Origin: Gammaproteobacteria bacterium
GTDB taxonomy: Bacteria; Pseudomonadota; Gammaproteobacteria; UBA1113
NCBI GenBank assembly: GCA_019752835.1
Contig: JAIELR010000264.1
Location: 1-6,644, forward strand
Direction: 5' to 3'
Length of the DNA stretch: 6,644 nt
Position numbers and translations under genes: made by a program. Of this stretch, positions 1 through 5,898 are shown one piece after another (position 1 is the first letter of the stretch; every line of letters begins with the position of its first letter). The notes beneath the pieces were generated by a model. The model ran no database searches. It was not told the origin of the DNA and saw only the letters and a list, made by a program, of their open reading frames with translations.

Positions 1-2
1 GG

Positions 3-104
3 CTCAAAGCCGAAAAGAGAGAGATTGAGTCTAGTTCTAGCTCTAGCTGGCGCAGTAAAGTGAGAGTGGGTGATGCTGGGGGGGTGAGGAGGAGTGTGTT
101 GTAA
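3..104 (+). CDS. Possible C-terminal end of an upstream gene with a poly-Ser tail (partial)
   Basis: Frame 3 is open from the left edge to a TAA at 102-104. It encodes 33 residues that include a charged stretch (KAEKREIE), six consecutive serines written with alternating TCT/AGT/AGC codons, and a basic end (WRSKVRVGD, then GGVRRSVL). The other two forward frames close at 26-28 (TGA) and 61-63 (TGA). The mixed serine codons and charged flanks look like a real protein tail, but an open stretch this short is also common by chance and the G-rich DNA at 68-92 favours open frames. No family can be named. If real, the rest of the gene lies to the left of the window. Confidence 0.35.
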   Translation, partial: LKAEKREIESSSSSSWRSKVRVGDAGGVRRSVL

Positions 105-116
105 CTTTAATTAAAG
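105..116. repeat. 12-bp perfect palindrome CTTTAATTAAAG
   Basis: The 12 bases are their own reverse complement. The palindrome follows the possible upstream stop codon (102-104) by one base. It could be an operator or the foot of a weak terminator, but there is no GC-rich stem and no T-run after it. AT-rich DNA produces such palindromes fairly easily. Confidence 0.5.
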
Positions 117-153
117 CCGCTTTGTATGCGAGGAATCCCGAAGTGTCTCTCTG

Positions 154-187
154 TCTCTCCTTTTTCCCCTCTCTCTCTCTCTCTTTC
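154..187. repeat. Polypyrimidine tract with (CT)8 microsatellite
   Basis: Thirty-four consecutive pyrimidines, including T5 (161-165), C4 (166-169) and eight CT units (169-184). The complementary strand is a pure purine tract. It lies about 130 bp upstream of the likely start codon of the NTPase-ankyrin gene. Dinucleotide tracts of this length can change length by slipped-strand mispairing; whether this one does is not visible from a single sequence. Confidence 0.8.
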
Positions 188-193
188 GCATTA

Positions 194-206
194 AACTTTT
201 AAAGTT
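194..206. repeat. Inverted repeat AACTTT-T-AAAGTT
   Basis: Two perfect 6-nt arms (194-199 and 201-206) flank a single central T. The AACTTT half-site also occurs at 103-108, overlapping the other palindrome. It overlaps the -35 side of the weak candidate promoter at 199-228, so an operator role is possible but unproven. Confidence 0.4.
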
Positions 207-228
207 CTCAAGTTACAAAAAAAATAAT
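199..228 (+). promoter_or_regulatory. Weak candidate promoter of the NTPase-ankyrin gene
   Basis: The best -10 in the leader is AATAAT at 223-228 (5 of 6 consensus bases). An 18-bp spacer places TTAAAG (199-204, 3 of 6) at -35. Transcription would start near 235 and leave a leader of about 80 nt. In DNA this AT-rich, matches of this quality are common, so the call is tentative. Confidence 0.25.
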
Positions 229-317
229 TAGTATGTGTTCTTTTTCTAAAATCTTTTCAGTTTCAAGTTGATCAATATTCCTTGGATTCATTAGAGAGAC
301 AAATTCAGCAAGGGATT

Positions 318-2978
318 ATGGATTATCACGATGATCGGTCTGAACAAGTATTTTTATGTTTATACTATGCGCTACGGGTATGGTTCCGCAAAGAAGGGTC
401 GGGGCAAAAAAAGAATGGAATAAATGAATATTCAATGAAAAAATTTATTGAATATTCAACTACTCGCAGTAGAGATCTTATTCTGCTCCAAGGTTATACT
501 AGTGCAATTCTATCAGAGATCTCTTACTTTGCGGGAGATTGGTGCCTTGTTCCAGATGAGTTAGAGCCATTAATGCTTGCCTTAAAAAGTCCTGGCATGG
601 TGTTGCTGACAGGGGAGAAAGGCAGCGGAAAATCAGCGCTTATCAAACTTGCCTTAGGGCAACGGCACCCCGCAGAGTATTTTGTATTTCCTGCGAGTCA
701 TTTAATCACCGATGATTCTTTAATACCTACTTTATCAAAAATATTAAAAATAGTAACAAGCCTTCAAATTGTTGTAATTGATAATACAGAGTTATTATTA
801 AATTTTCCCTCTAAAATTCTTTCAGATTTAAGCAGGCTGATGAAAAAGATGCAACGCACGATGGTGTTTATAATGACACCAGCCGCGCTCACGCACCAAA
901 TTTTTCAAGCGCAGAAAACCATTATTACTGTTAAGCAACTTCCGCTAGCAAGTGTGATGGAGTGTTTTCATGAATTAAAGCCTTATCAAAATATGAGTCC
1001 TTTAATGCGGCTTGCCCAATCTCCTTTTTACTTATCAGCCATTTTGAAGCTCGTAGGTCGATTCGATCAGCTTGAATTTAAAAGAATCATCAATGCGGAG
1101 CATCTCAGCTTACAATTCCGGCTAATAAAGTTGGTGTTAGCTGGGAGCGACCCAAAAATGGTGAAATCAAGACAACTGGCAATGCAGGCATTAGCCTTGA
1201 AAAAACTTTCTGAAACACCGGCCAATGAAAATGAATTTGTTTCATCTACTCGCTCTTCAGCTCTAGATTTACTCGTTCGCGATGAACTTCTTTTTTTAAA
1301 AAAAGAGGGCTATCGGTTTAGCCATGATTTATATTTTGAATATGCTTTAATTCTTGCCTGGCAACTAAAATGGAAATATGCAGCTCAACAGGACAAAACG
1401 AAAAAATTTTGGAATAAATTTTCCAGTTTATTGACAAAACCGAAAATTTTTTCCGTATTTGAAAAATGGCTTTCCCTTTATGCTGAACAAATAACGCTGG
1501 ATTTGATTGCCTCTTTTTCAATAACCAAGTCATTATCTTATTATAGCGATATGGTAAAAATGTCATTTTCTGCCAATAACAATATCCTTTTTAATTATTT
1601 CTTAGAACAAGGAGATATTTTACCAAATGGCATGTTGTCTGATATCCCAGGACACAGTACTGGCACCCCTATTTTATTTACAATTTGGCTAGATTATGCA
1701 GATGGTTTAAAAAAGTTGTTGGAAATGGGAGCGTCTCCCCATCATCCGCATGCTGGAGAGTTGGTACACCTGGATTCGGTTCCATATTACGAAAAAAAGC
1801 CAAACGTTACACAATCCACCTTAAATTCTAATTCTGAGGAAAATTCGAGTGAAAATGATTCGAGAGATAATTATTCTGGTGATGGCAGTAATCCATACAG
1901 ATCTGAGGATACAGATTCAGAAAATGAGAATAATGAACACCGAGTTGAATATGAAGAAAATTTCATCAAATCTTTTTTTGAAAGGTGTTGTAAGGATTGG
2001 CAGGATAAAGAGATAGAAGATGATATAGATGATAAACTGTTATATCTGCATCAAGCCGCAATTTATAATCGTCCAGAATGTTTATTAGTTTTATTGGATA
2101 CTTACAAAGCTCTTGATCAATCATCTATGATTTACCTCCGCAACGGCTATAAAGAAACTGCACTTCATTTAGCTTCATTGAATGGAGCTAACAAAGTTAT
2201 TCCTGTTTTGCTGGACAGCGGAGCAGAGATTGACGGAAAAGATATATGGGGTGAAACAGCTCTTCATAATGCTGTCTATGAAAATCAACTGAAAACAGCC
2301 CAACTATTGTTGGAAAAAGATGCCGATGTCAATGCAATCAATGAGAATTACTTATCTCCATTTCATATTGCCTTGGCTAATTTAAATTTGCCCATAGTGA
2401 AACTTCTTGTTTTTTATGGTGCAAATTTGTCACTAAAAGCATTTCAAGAGCAGTTTTCTCCATCTTTTACCGATCTGCTTGAGTTGATGATAAAGTCATT
2501 ATTTCATAAAAAAGAAAAAATTAAAGAATTTTTATTGGAATTCATACAATTTTTAAACAAAACTGAAATTAATGTTGAGAAAAATTTAAAAATAGTTGAC
2601 GATTTAACCGATTTTACCTATTTTCATTTCTATCGAAAATCAAAGTTAATAGGCGAATTATTAGAAAAAATGACGATTAAACAATGCATGAAGTTGAAGG
2701 AGCGAGCTAAATGGTATGATGATTTATCCGGATTAAAATACATTGAAAAATTTAGTGTAGACTTAGAGTTAAAAAAAGATGATAAGCCTATTCAGCATCT
2801 CCCACAACAAAATATTTCACTTCCTCTTACGTCACATTTACCAAAAAGTTTTTCTCGCTCTCAAGTACATCTTTTAGGTATTTTTAAACAATCGTTTGCT
2901 TTAAAATCAAATAGAGAGATTATAAGCAATCATGAAGCAAAAAAAACAAGTGAAGAGAAAATGTCTCCTGATTTTTAA
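318..2978 (+). CDS. STAND/NACHT-like P-loop NTPase with C-terminal ankyrin repeats
   Basis: The start is ATG 318 (886 residues), with AAGGG at 310-314; a TTG at 282 would add 12 residues but has no Shine-Dalgarno site. Visible in order: a ~75-residue helical N-terminus; a STAND-type lead-in (LVPDELEPL, 77-85); Walker A GEKGSGKS (99-106, K105); Walker B IVVIDNTE (151-158, D155); a sensor-like strand RTMVFIMTPA (180-189); and FSHDLYFEYALILAW (334-348), like the F-x-H-D...E-Y close of NACHT/STAND modules. Two degenerate ankyrin-like units follow (about 420-438 and 450-475), then an acidic Ser/Asn/Glu stretch (499-548), four better ankyrin repeats (576-708; TALHLA at 614-619, TALHNA at 647-652), and a Lys-rich C-terminus (709-886) of unknown fold. 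No signal peptide or membrane segment is evident. STAND proteins are nucleotide-dependent switches and ankyrin repeats bind proteins, so a sensor, an immunity protein or a secreted host-interaction protein are all possible. The function is not established. Confidence 0.85.
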   Translation: MDYHDDRSEQVFLCLYYALRVWFRKEGSGQKKNGINEYSMKKFIEYSTTRSRDLILLQGYTSAILSEISYFAGDWCLVPDELEPLMLALKSPGMVLLTGEKGSGKSALIKLALGQRHPAEYFVFPASHLITDDSLIPTLSKILKIVTSLQIVVIDNTELLLNFPSKILSDLSRLMKKMQRTMVFIMTPAALTHQIFQAQKTIITVKQLPLASVMECFHELKPYQNMSPLMRLAQSPFYLSAILKLVGRFDQLEFKRIINAEHLSLQFRLIKLVLAGSDPKMVKSRQLAMQALALKKLSETPANENEFVSSTRSSALDLLVRDELLFLKKEGYRFSHDLYFEYALILAWQLKWKYAAQQDKTKKFWNKFSSLLTKPKIFSVFEKWLSLYAEQITLDLIASFSITKSLSYYSDMVKMSFSANNNILFNYFLEQGDILPNGMLSDIPGHSTGTPILFTIWLDYADGLKKLLEMGASPHHPHAGELVHLDSVPYYEKKPNVTQSTLNSNSEENSSENDSRDNYSGDGSNPYRSEDTDSENENNEHRVEYEENFIKSFFERCCKDWQDKEIEDDIDDKLLYLHQAAIYNRPECLLVLLDTYKALDQSSMIYLRNGYKETALHLASLNGANKVIPVLLDSGAEIDGKDIWGETALHNAVYENQLKTAQLLLEKDADVNAINENYLSPFHIALANLNLPIVKLLVFYGANLSLKAFQEQFSPSFTDLLELMIKSLFHKKEKIKEFLLEFIQFLNKTEINVEKNLKIVDDLTDFTYFHFYRKSKLIGELLEKMTIKQCMKLKERAKWYDDLSGLKYIEKFSVDLELKKDDKPIQHLPQQNISLPLTSHLPKSFSRSQVHLLGIFKQSFALKSNREIISNHEAKKTSEEKMSPDF

Positions 2979-2980
2979 AA

Positions 2981-3028
2981 CTCACCTATGAAGTAGCATG
3001 AGATATGATCTTGCACCACATTGGTGAG
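2981..3028 (-). terminator. Weak candidate terminator for the wlb operon with alternative hairpins
   Basis: Read on the minus strand, CTCACC (3028-3023) can pair with GGTGAG (2986-2981), which is followed by only four T before an A-run. The first arm can instead form a tight local hairpin, CACCA-atg-TGGTG (3026-3014). The two pairings exclude each other. The long loop and short T-run make this a poor intrinsic terminator, and none is better between the two convergent genes. Confidence 0.2.
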
Positions 3029-3086
3029 ATACTCTATATCCGCCAGCAGCAAAGCCGACGGAGCAGGTGATTTTTAAGATTGAAAA

Positions 3087-4205
3087 TCAGGCATGACTGA
3101 TTTCAAGAGATGTGGCTTGAGCAACAGCATGGGCTATTTTTTCAATATCGGCATCCTGCAAATATGGATGCATAGGCAAGCTGACAACACGATCAGATAA
3201 TTGCTCAGAAATAGGAAAAGACCCACGTTGTAAACCAAGATAGGCAAAAACCGGTTGCAGATGTAGCGGAATTGGATAATGCACTGCTGTAGGAATACCC
3301 TTGTTTTTCAGATATTCGCAGAATTCGGCACGGTTCTCAACAAGCAGTGTATATTGTCCATAGACACTTGTATTATTGGGTGCAATATAAGGTGTAATCA
3401 CGTTGAAGGGCGCAAGTAACTGCTTATATTTTGCTGCAATTTTTTCACGTTGTTTAAGTTCTTGCTCAAAATTCTCCATTTTTGCCAGTAAAACGGCCGC
3501 TTGAAGGGTATCTAAACGACCATTCAAGCCCAAAAGTGCATGATGATAACGTTTATCTTGCCCATGAATACGAATTTGTCGCATGCGGGTAGCGAGTTTT
3601 TCATCATTGGTAAAACATGCACCACCATCACCATAGCAGCCCAAGGGTTTTGACGGGAAAAAACTGGTACATGCTATCGTACTTAAATTACATGAGCGCT
3701 TATCATGCTGGCTGGCCCCAAAACTTTGCGCGGCATCTTCAATAACCGGAATGTCGTATTTAGCTGCAATGGCATTGATGGCGGTAAAGTCAGCACATTG
3801 GCCATAAAGACTGACGGGCATAATCGCTTTGGTTTTAGGCGTAATAGCCGCTTCAAGCTTGGCAGGATCCATATTGTAAGTTTTAGGATCGACATCGACG
3901 AAGACAGGTTTTGCGCCAGCAACGGCAATCATTTCGGCGGTTGCAATGAAGGTGAAGGGCACGGTGATAACTTCATCACCTGGCTGAATATCAAGGGCCA
4001 TCATTGCTATCAAGAGGGCATCGGTGCCATTGGCAACGCCAATACAGTATTTGGCACCGGTAAATACGACGAGCTTATCTTCCAGCTCTTTTACTTCGGG
4101 GCCCATAATATATTGACCATGATCTAGAACACGCTGGATATAGGCATTGATATTCGTTTTTGCTTGAGCATATTGGGTTTTGAGGTCGATAAATTCCACT
4201 GCCAT
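3087..4205 (-). CDS. wlbC: UDP-2-acetamido-2-deoxy-3-keto-glucuronate aminotransferase (WlbC/WbpE)
   Basis: A PLP enzyme of the DegT/DnrJ/EryC1/StrS family. In the WlbC/WbpE pathway it moves an amino group from L-glutamate to the 3-keto sugar made by WlbA, giving UDP-GlcNAc(3NH2)A in the cytoplasm. The 372 residues are close to the P. aeruginosa WbpE length and resemble it throughout. Visible features are ANGTDAL (58-64, phosphate-binding region), EDAAQSFGAS (156-165, with D157 at the cofactor ring), and SFFPSKPLGCYGDGGA (181-196), where K186 is the predicted Schiff-base lysine. The C-terminal half has HGQDKRYHH (214-222), RLDTLQAA (230-237) and VHYPIPLHLQP (308-318). It is last in the operon, 8 nt after wlbB. 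GGAGG (4210-4206) abuts the ATG directly and sits 6 nt before an in-frame GTG (4199), which would give a 370-residue protein starting EFIDLK, like WbpE. The true start may therefore be the GTG. Confidence 0.93.
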   Translation of the reverse strand: MAVEFIDLKTQYAQAKTNINAYIQRVLDHGQYIMGPEVKELEDKLVVFTGAKYCIGVANGTDALLIAMMALDIQPGDEVITVPFTFIATAEMIAVAGAKPVFVDVDPKTYNMDPAKLEAAITPKTKAIMPVSLYGQCADFTAINAIAAKYDIPVIEDAAQSFGASQHDKRSCNLSTIACTSFFPSKPLGCYGDGGACFTNDEKLATRMRQIRIHGQDKRYHHALLGLNGRLDTLQAAVLLAKMENFEQELKQREKIAAKYKQLLAPFNVITPYIAPNNTSVYGQYTLLVENRAEFCEYLKNKGIPTAVHYPIPLHLQPVFAYLGLQRGSFPISEQLSDRVVSLPMHPYLQDADIEKIAHAVAQATSLEISHA

Positions 4206-4210
4206 CCTCC
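4206..4210 (-). promoter_or_regulatory. Strong Shine-Dalgarno GGAGG that questions the wlbC start
   Basis: On the minus strand the order is wlbB stop TAA, CCT, GGAGG, ATG, GCA, GTG. With no gap before the ATG this site is badly placed for it, but it has a normal 6-nt spacing to the GTG at 4199-4197. The site lies entirely in the 8-nt gap between wlbB and wlbC, so translation is probably coupled. Confidence 0.7.
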
Positions 4211-4213
4211 AGG

Positions 4214-4783
4214 TTAAATTTTGCTTACTACGCCATTTTTCAATAAATAGTTATCACCCGTTTGCTGGCAAATAGCCGAGCCATCACCTGTCAAAGGCAA
4301 TTGCAAACGTTCTCCAAATTCATTCATCCAGCCAATCTGACGGCCGGGTACGCCAACAATTAAAGCATAATCGGGGACATCTTTATTAACAACGCTGCCT
4401 GCGCCAATAAAGGCATGACGACCAATGGTCACACCACAGACTATCGTACAATTGGCACCCAGCGTCGCACCTTTTTTGACAACAGTATCCCGGTATTCAT
4501 CTTTACGGCTGACAGCAGATCGGGGATTGTAAACATTCGTAAATACCATGCTGGGGCCGCAAAAAACATCATCTTCAAGAAAAACATTATCATAGACTGA
4601 TACATTATTCTGAATTTTAACGTTGTTGCCGATACGAACATTGTTGCCCACAAATACATTTTGTCCAAGTGAACAATCTTTTCCAATGACAGCTTTTCCA
4701 CAAACATGCGCAAAATGCCAGACACGTGAGCACTCGCCTATAAGTGCACCTTCATCAACAATAGCCGTTGAATTGATATTCAT
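4214..4783 (-). CDS. wlbB: UDP-2-acetamido-3-amino-2,3-dideoxy-glucuronate N-acetyltransferase (WlbB/WbpD)
   Basis: A left-handed beta-helix (hexapeptide-repeat) acetyltransferase. In this family it uses acetyl-CoA to acetylate the 3-amino group made by the partner aminotransferase, giving UDP-GlcNAc(3NAc)A; such enzymes act as cytoplasmic trimers. The 189 residues show hexapeptide turns through about 13-75 ([31 protein letters not shown]) and again at 105-137 ([17 protein letters not shown]). A loop between them, [15 protein letters not shown] (75-89), and the closing segment [15 protein letters not shown] (139-153) are strongly WbpD-like. The family's conserved active-site Asn probably corresponds to N83. 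The last ~30 residues have no repeats. It follows wlbA by 2 nt, with GGAG at 4795-4792, 8 nt before the ATG and inside the end of wlbA, so the two are surely co-transcribed and probably translationally coupled. Confidence 0.93.
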   Translation of the reverse strand: MNINSTAIVDEGALIGECSRVWHFAHVCGKAVIGKDCSLGQNVFVGNNVRIGNNVKIQNNVSVYDNVFLEDDVFCGPSMVFTNVYNPRSAVSRKDEYRDTVVKKGATLGANCTIVCGVTIGRHAFIGAGSVVNKDVPDYALIVGVPGRQIGWMNEFGERLQLPLTGDGSAICQQTGDNYLLKNGVVSKI

Positions 4784-4785
4784 AC

Positions 4786-5841
4786 TTAAAACTCCAACGG
4801 TAAACTAATGGTTTTATCCTCACGCGCCGACATATAGGCGGCAATGACTAACTCAAGTGTTTTTAAGCCATCGCGCCCATCAGTCTGTGGCATGGTATGA
4901 CCTTGAAGTGTACTGATTACGTTTTGATAATAACGGATATGGCCGTCACCAATGGACTTGGTCGTATTTTCTGATGCGGTTTTAATCTGGTTATCCATTT
5001 CGTGCGGTTCGGAAAACTGCCATGTTTCAATTTCATTAATGGCCACACCGCCTATTTTAACGGTGCCTTTTTCCCCGAGTACCGTCAGCGATGCTTCTAG
5101 ATTTTTGGGGTAAGTCAAAATACTGACATTCATCGAGCCTAATGTTCCAGAACGCCAGCGAAGATTCAACACTGCACTGTCTTCAGATTCAATCTGGCGC
5201 GCTTGTGTTGCCGTCATGGCATGCACGTTTGCTACCGGGCCAAAGAGCCAGTGCAAAAGATCAATATAGTGGCTGGCTTGATTCATCAATACTCCGCCAT
5301 CAAATTCCCACGAGCCGCGCCATTTGGATTGGTTATAATAATCCTGAGGGCGAGTCCAAAATACGTTGATATTGATTTGATAAATGCGGCCAAAACGATT
5401 TAAATCGATCGCTTGTTTTAAGATATCTAATGTAGGGTTAGCACGATTTTGTTTTACAACAAATAAATGTACATGGTGATCATCGCATGCTTTAATCATA
5501 TCTAAGCCATCACGCCAGCGGATAGCCATCGGTTTTTCACAAATAATGTGTTTTTTATGGTTGGCAATAGCGATGGTTTGTTTTGCATGCAGACCGCTGG
5601 GTGTGCAAACGGTGACAATATCGGCATTGGATTTTGAGAGCAGCTCTGACAAATCGCGATATCCCGTTGTTTTGTGTTCTGCAACGGCTTGTTCAAGTGC
5701 TGCTGAGTTGGGTTCTGCAATACCTGTCAATAATAAATCATTCGGAAAAGCCTCAATGGCTTGAATATGTTTTTTGGCAATGTGCCCGTAACCGACAACG
5801 GCAATCTTGATTGGACGGTCAGTAATTTTTTTATTGATCAT
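4786..5841 (-). CDS. wlbA: UDP-N-acetylglucosaminuronate 3-dehydrogenase (WlbA/WbpB), Gfo/Idh/MocA family
   Basis: Predicted to oxidise the C3 hydroxyl of UDP-GlcNAcA to a ketone using NAD+, the first step of the WlbA-C branch; in this family the cofactor can be recycled with 2-oxoglutarate, which the aminotransferase regenerates. The 351 residues fit the family. The Rossmann fold opens with [11 protein letters not shown] (15-25), followed by [11 protein letters not shown] (77-87) and CEKPMA (101-106, with catalytic-type K103). The substrate domain has FWTRPQDYY (161-169), [10 protein letters not shown] (174-183) and [13 protein letters not shown] (186-198, with H191 the likely active-site His). 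This FWxRPQxYY/WEFDGG pattern resembles Bordetella and Chromobacterium WlbA more than P. aeruginosa WbpB. The ATG is the first after an in-frame TAA 12 nt upstream; AAGG (5852-5849) sits 7 nt before it. A general Gfo/Idh sugar dehydrogenase is the alternative, but the two partner genes make WlbA much likelier. Confidence 0.9.
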   Translation of the reverse strand: MINKKITDRPIKIAVVGYGHIAKKHIQAIEAFPNDLLLTGIAEPNSAALEQAVAEHKTTGYRDLSELLSKSNADIVTVCTPSGLHAKQTIAIANHKKHIICEKPMAIRWRDGLDMIKACDDHHVHLFVVKQNRANPTLDILKQAIDLNRFGRIYQININVFWTRPQDYYNQSKWRGSWEFDGGVLMNQASHYIDLLHWLFGPVANVHAMTATQARQIESEDSAVLNLRWRSGTLGSMNVSILTYPKNLEASLTVLGEKGTVKIGGVAINEIETWQFSEPHEMDNQIKTASENTTKSIGDGHIRYYQNVISTLQGHTMPQTDGRDGLKTLELVIAAYMSAREDKTISLPLEF

Positions 5842-5874
5842 TGGGCTACCTTACGCTTCGCGGGTCCAGATATT

Positions 5875-5890
5875 GATTCGTTACTGAATC
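5875..5890. repeat. Inverted repeat GATTC-N6-GAATC at the expected wlb transcription start
   Basis: Perfect 5-nt arms (5875-5879 and 5886-5890) are separated by GTTACT. The element lies just downstream of the -10 of the wlb promoter, about where the first 20 transcribed bases fall. It could be an operator or a small 5' hairpin. The arms are short enough for chance. Confidence 0.35.
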
Positions 5891-5898
5891 GAGCGCGA

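Larger units (their letters stand above)
105..317. other. Non-coding leader of the NTPase-ankyrin gene with low-complexity DNA
   Basis: No gene is supported here. In order, it holds a 12-bp perfect palindrome (105-116), a pyrimidine-only tract (154-187) containing (CT)8, a 13-nt palindrome (194-206), an A-run (217-224) and a T-rich stretch leading to the gene. The coding frame of the downstream gene is open back to a TAA at 225-227, but the only start codon in that extension is TTG at 282, which has no Shine-Dalgarno site. A run of seven G (78-84) lies just to the left, inside the possible upstream tail. Confidence 0.6.

Noticed and set aside
241..262. Sequence resembling a eukaryotic 3' splice site (T-rich tract, CTAAAA, TTTTCAG)
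   Set aside because: The neighbouring genes are bacterial with Shine-Dalgarno sites and tight operon spacing, and the gene has a usable ATG downstream. The resemblance follows from T-rich DNA.
282..317. TTG start at 282 adding 12 residues to the NTPase-ankyrin protein
   Set aside because: No Shine-Dalgarno site precedes it, whereas ATG 318 has AAGGG close upstream. The extension does look helical and protein-like, so it is not fully excluded.
1..317. CRISPR, transposon end or attachment site in the low-complexity leader
   Set aside because: No regularly spaced repeats, no terminal inverted repeats with a transposase, and no tRNA or integrase gene are present. The repetition is simple CT/GA tract.
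1318..1566. 82-codon minus-strand frame inside the NTPase-ankyrin gene
   Set aside because: It lies wholly antisense to a clear coding frame with recognisable motifs and has no ribosome site or recognisable protein pattern.
3039..3062. Imperfect stem TCCG...CGGA as an intrinsic terminator
   Set aside because: Only four paired bases before a mismatch and no T-run on either strand.
3705..4127. 140-codon plus-strand frame opposite wlbC
   Set aside because: It is antisense to a well-conserved aminotransferase, and its Gly/Asn/His-rich product mirrors the codons of the real gene.
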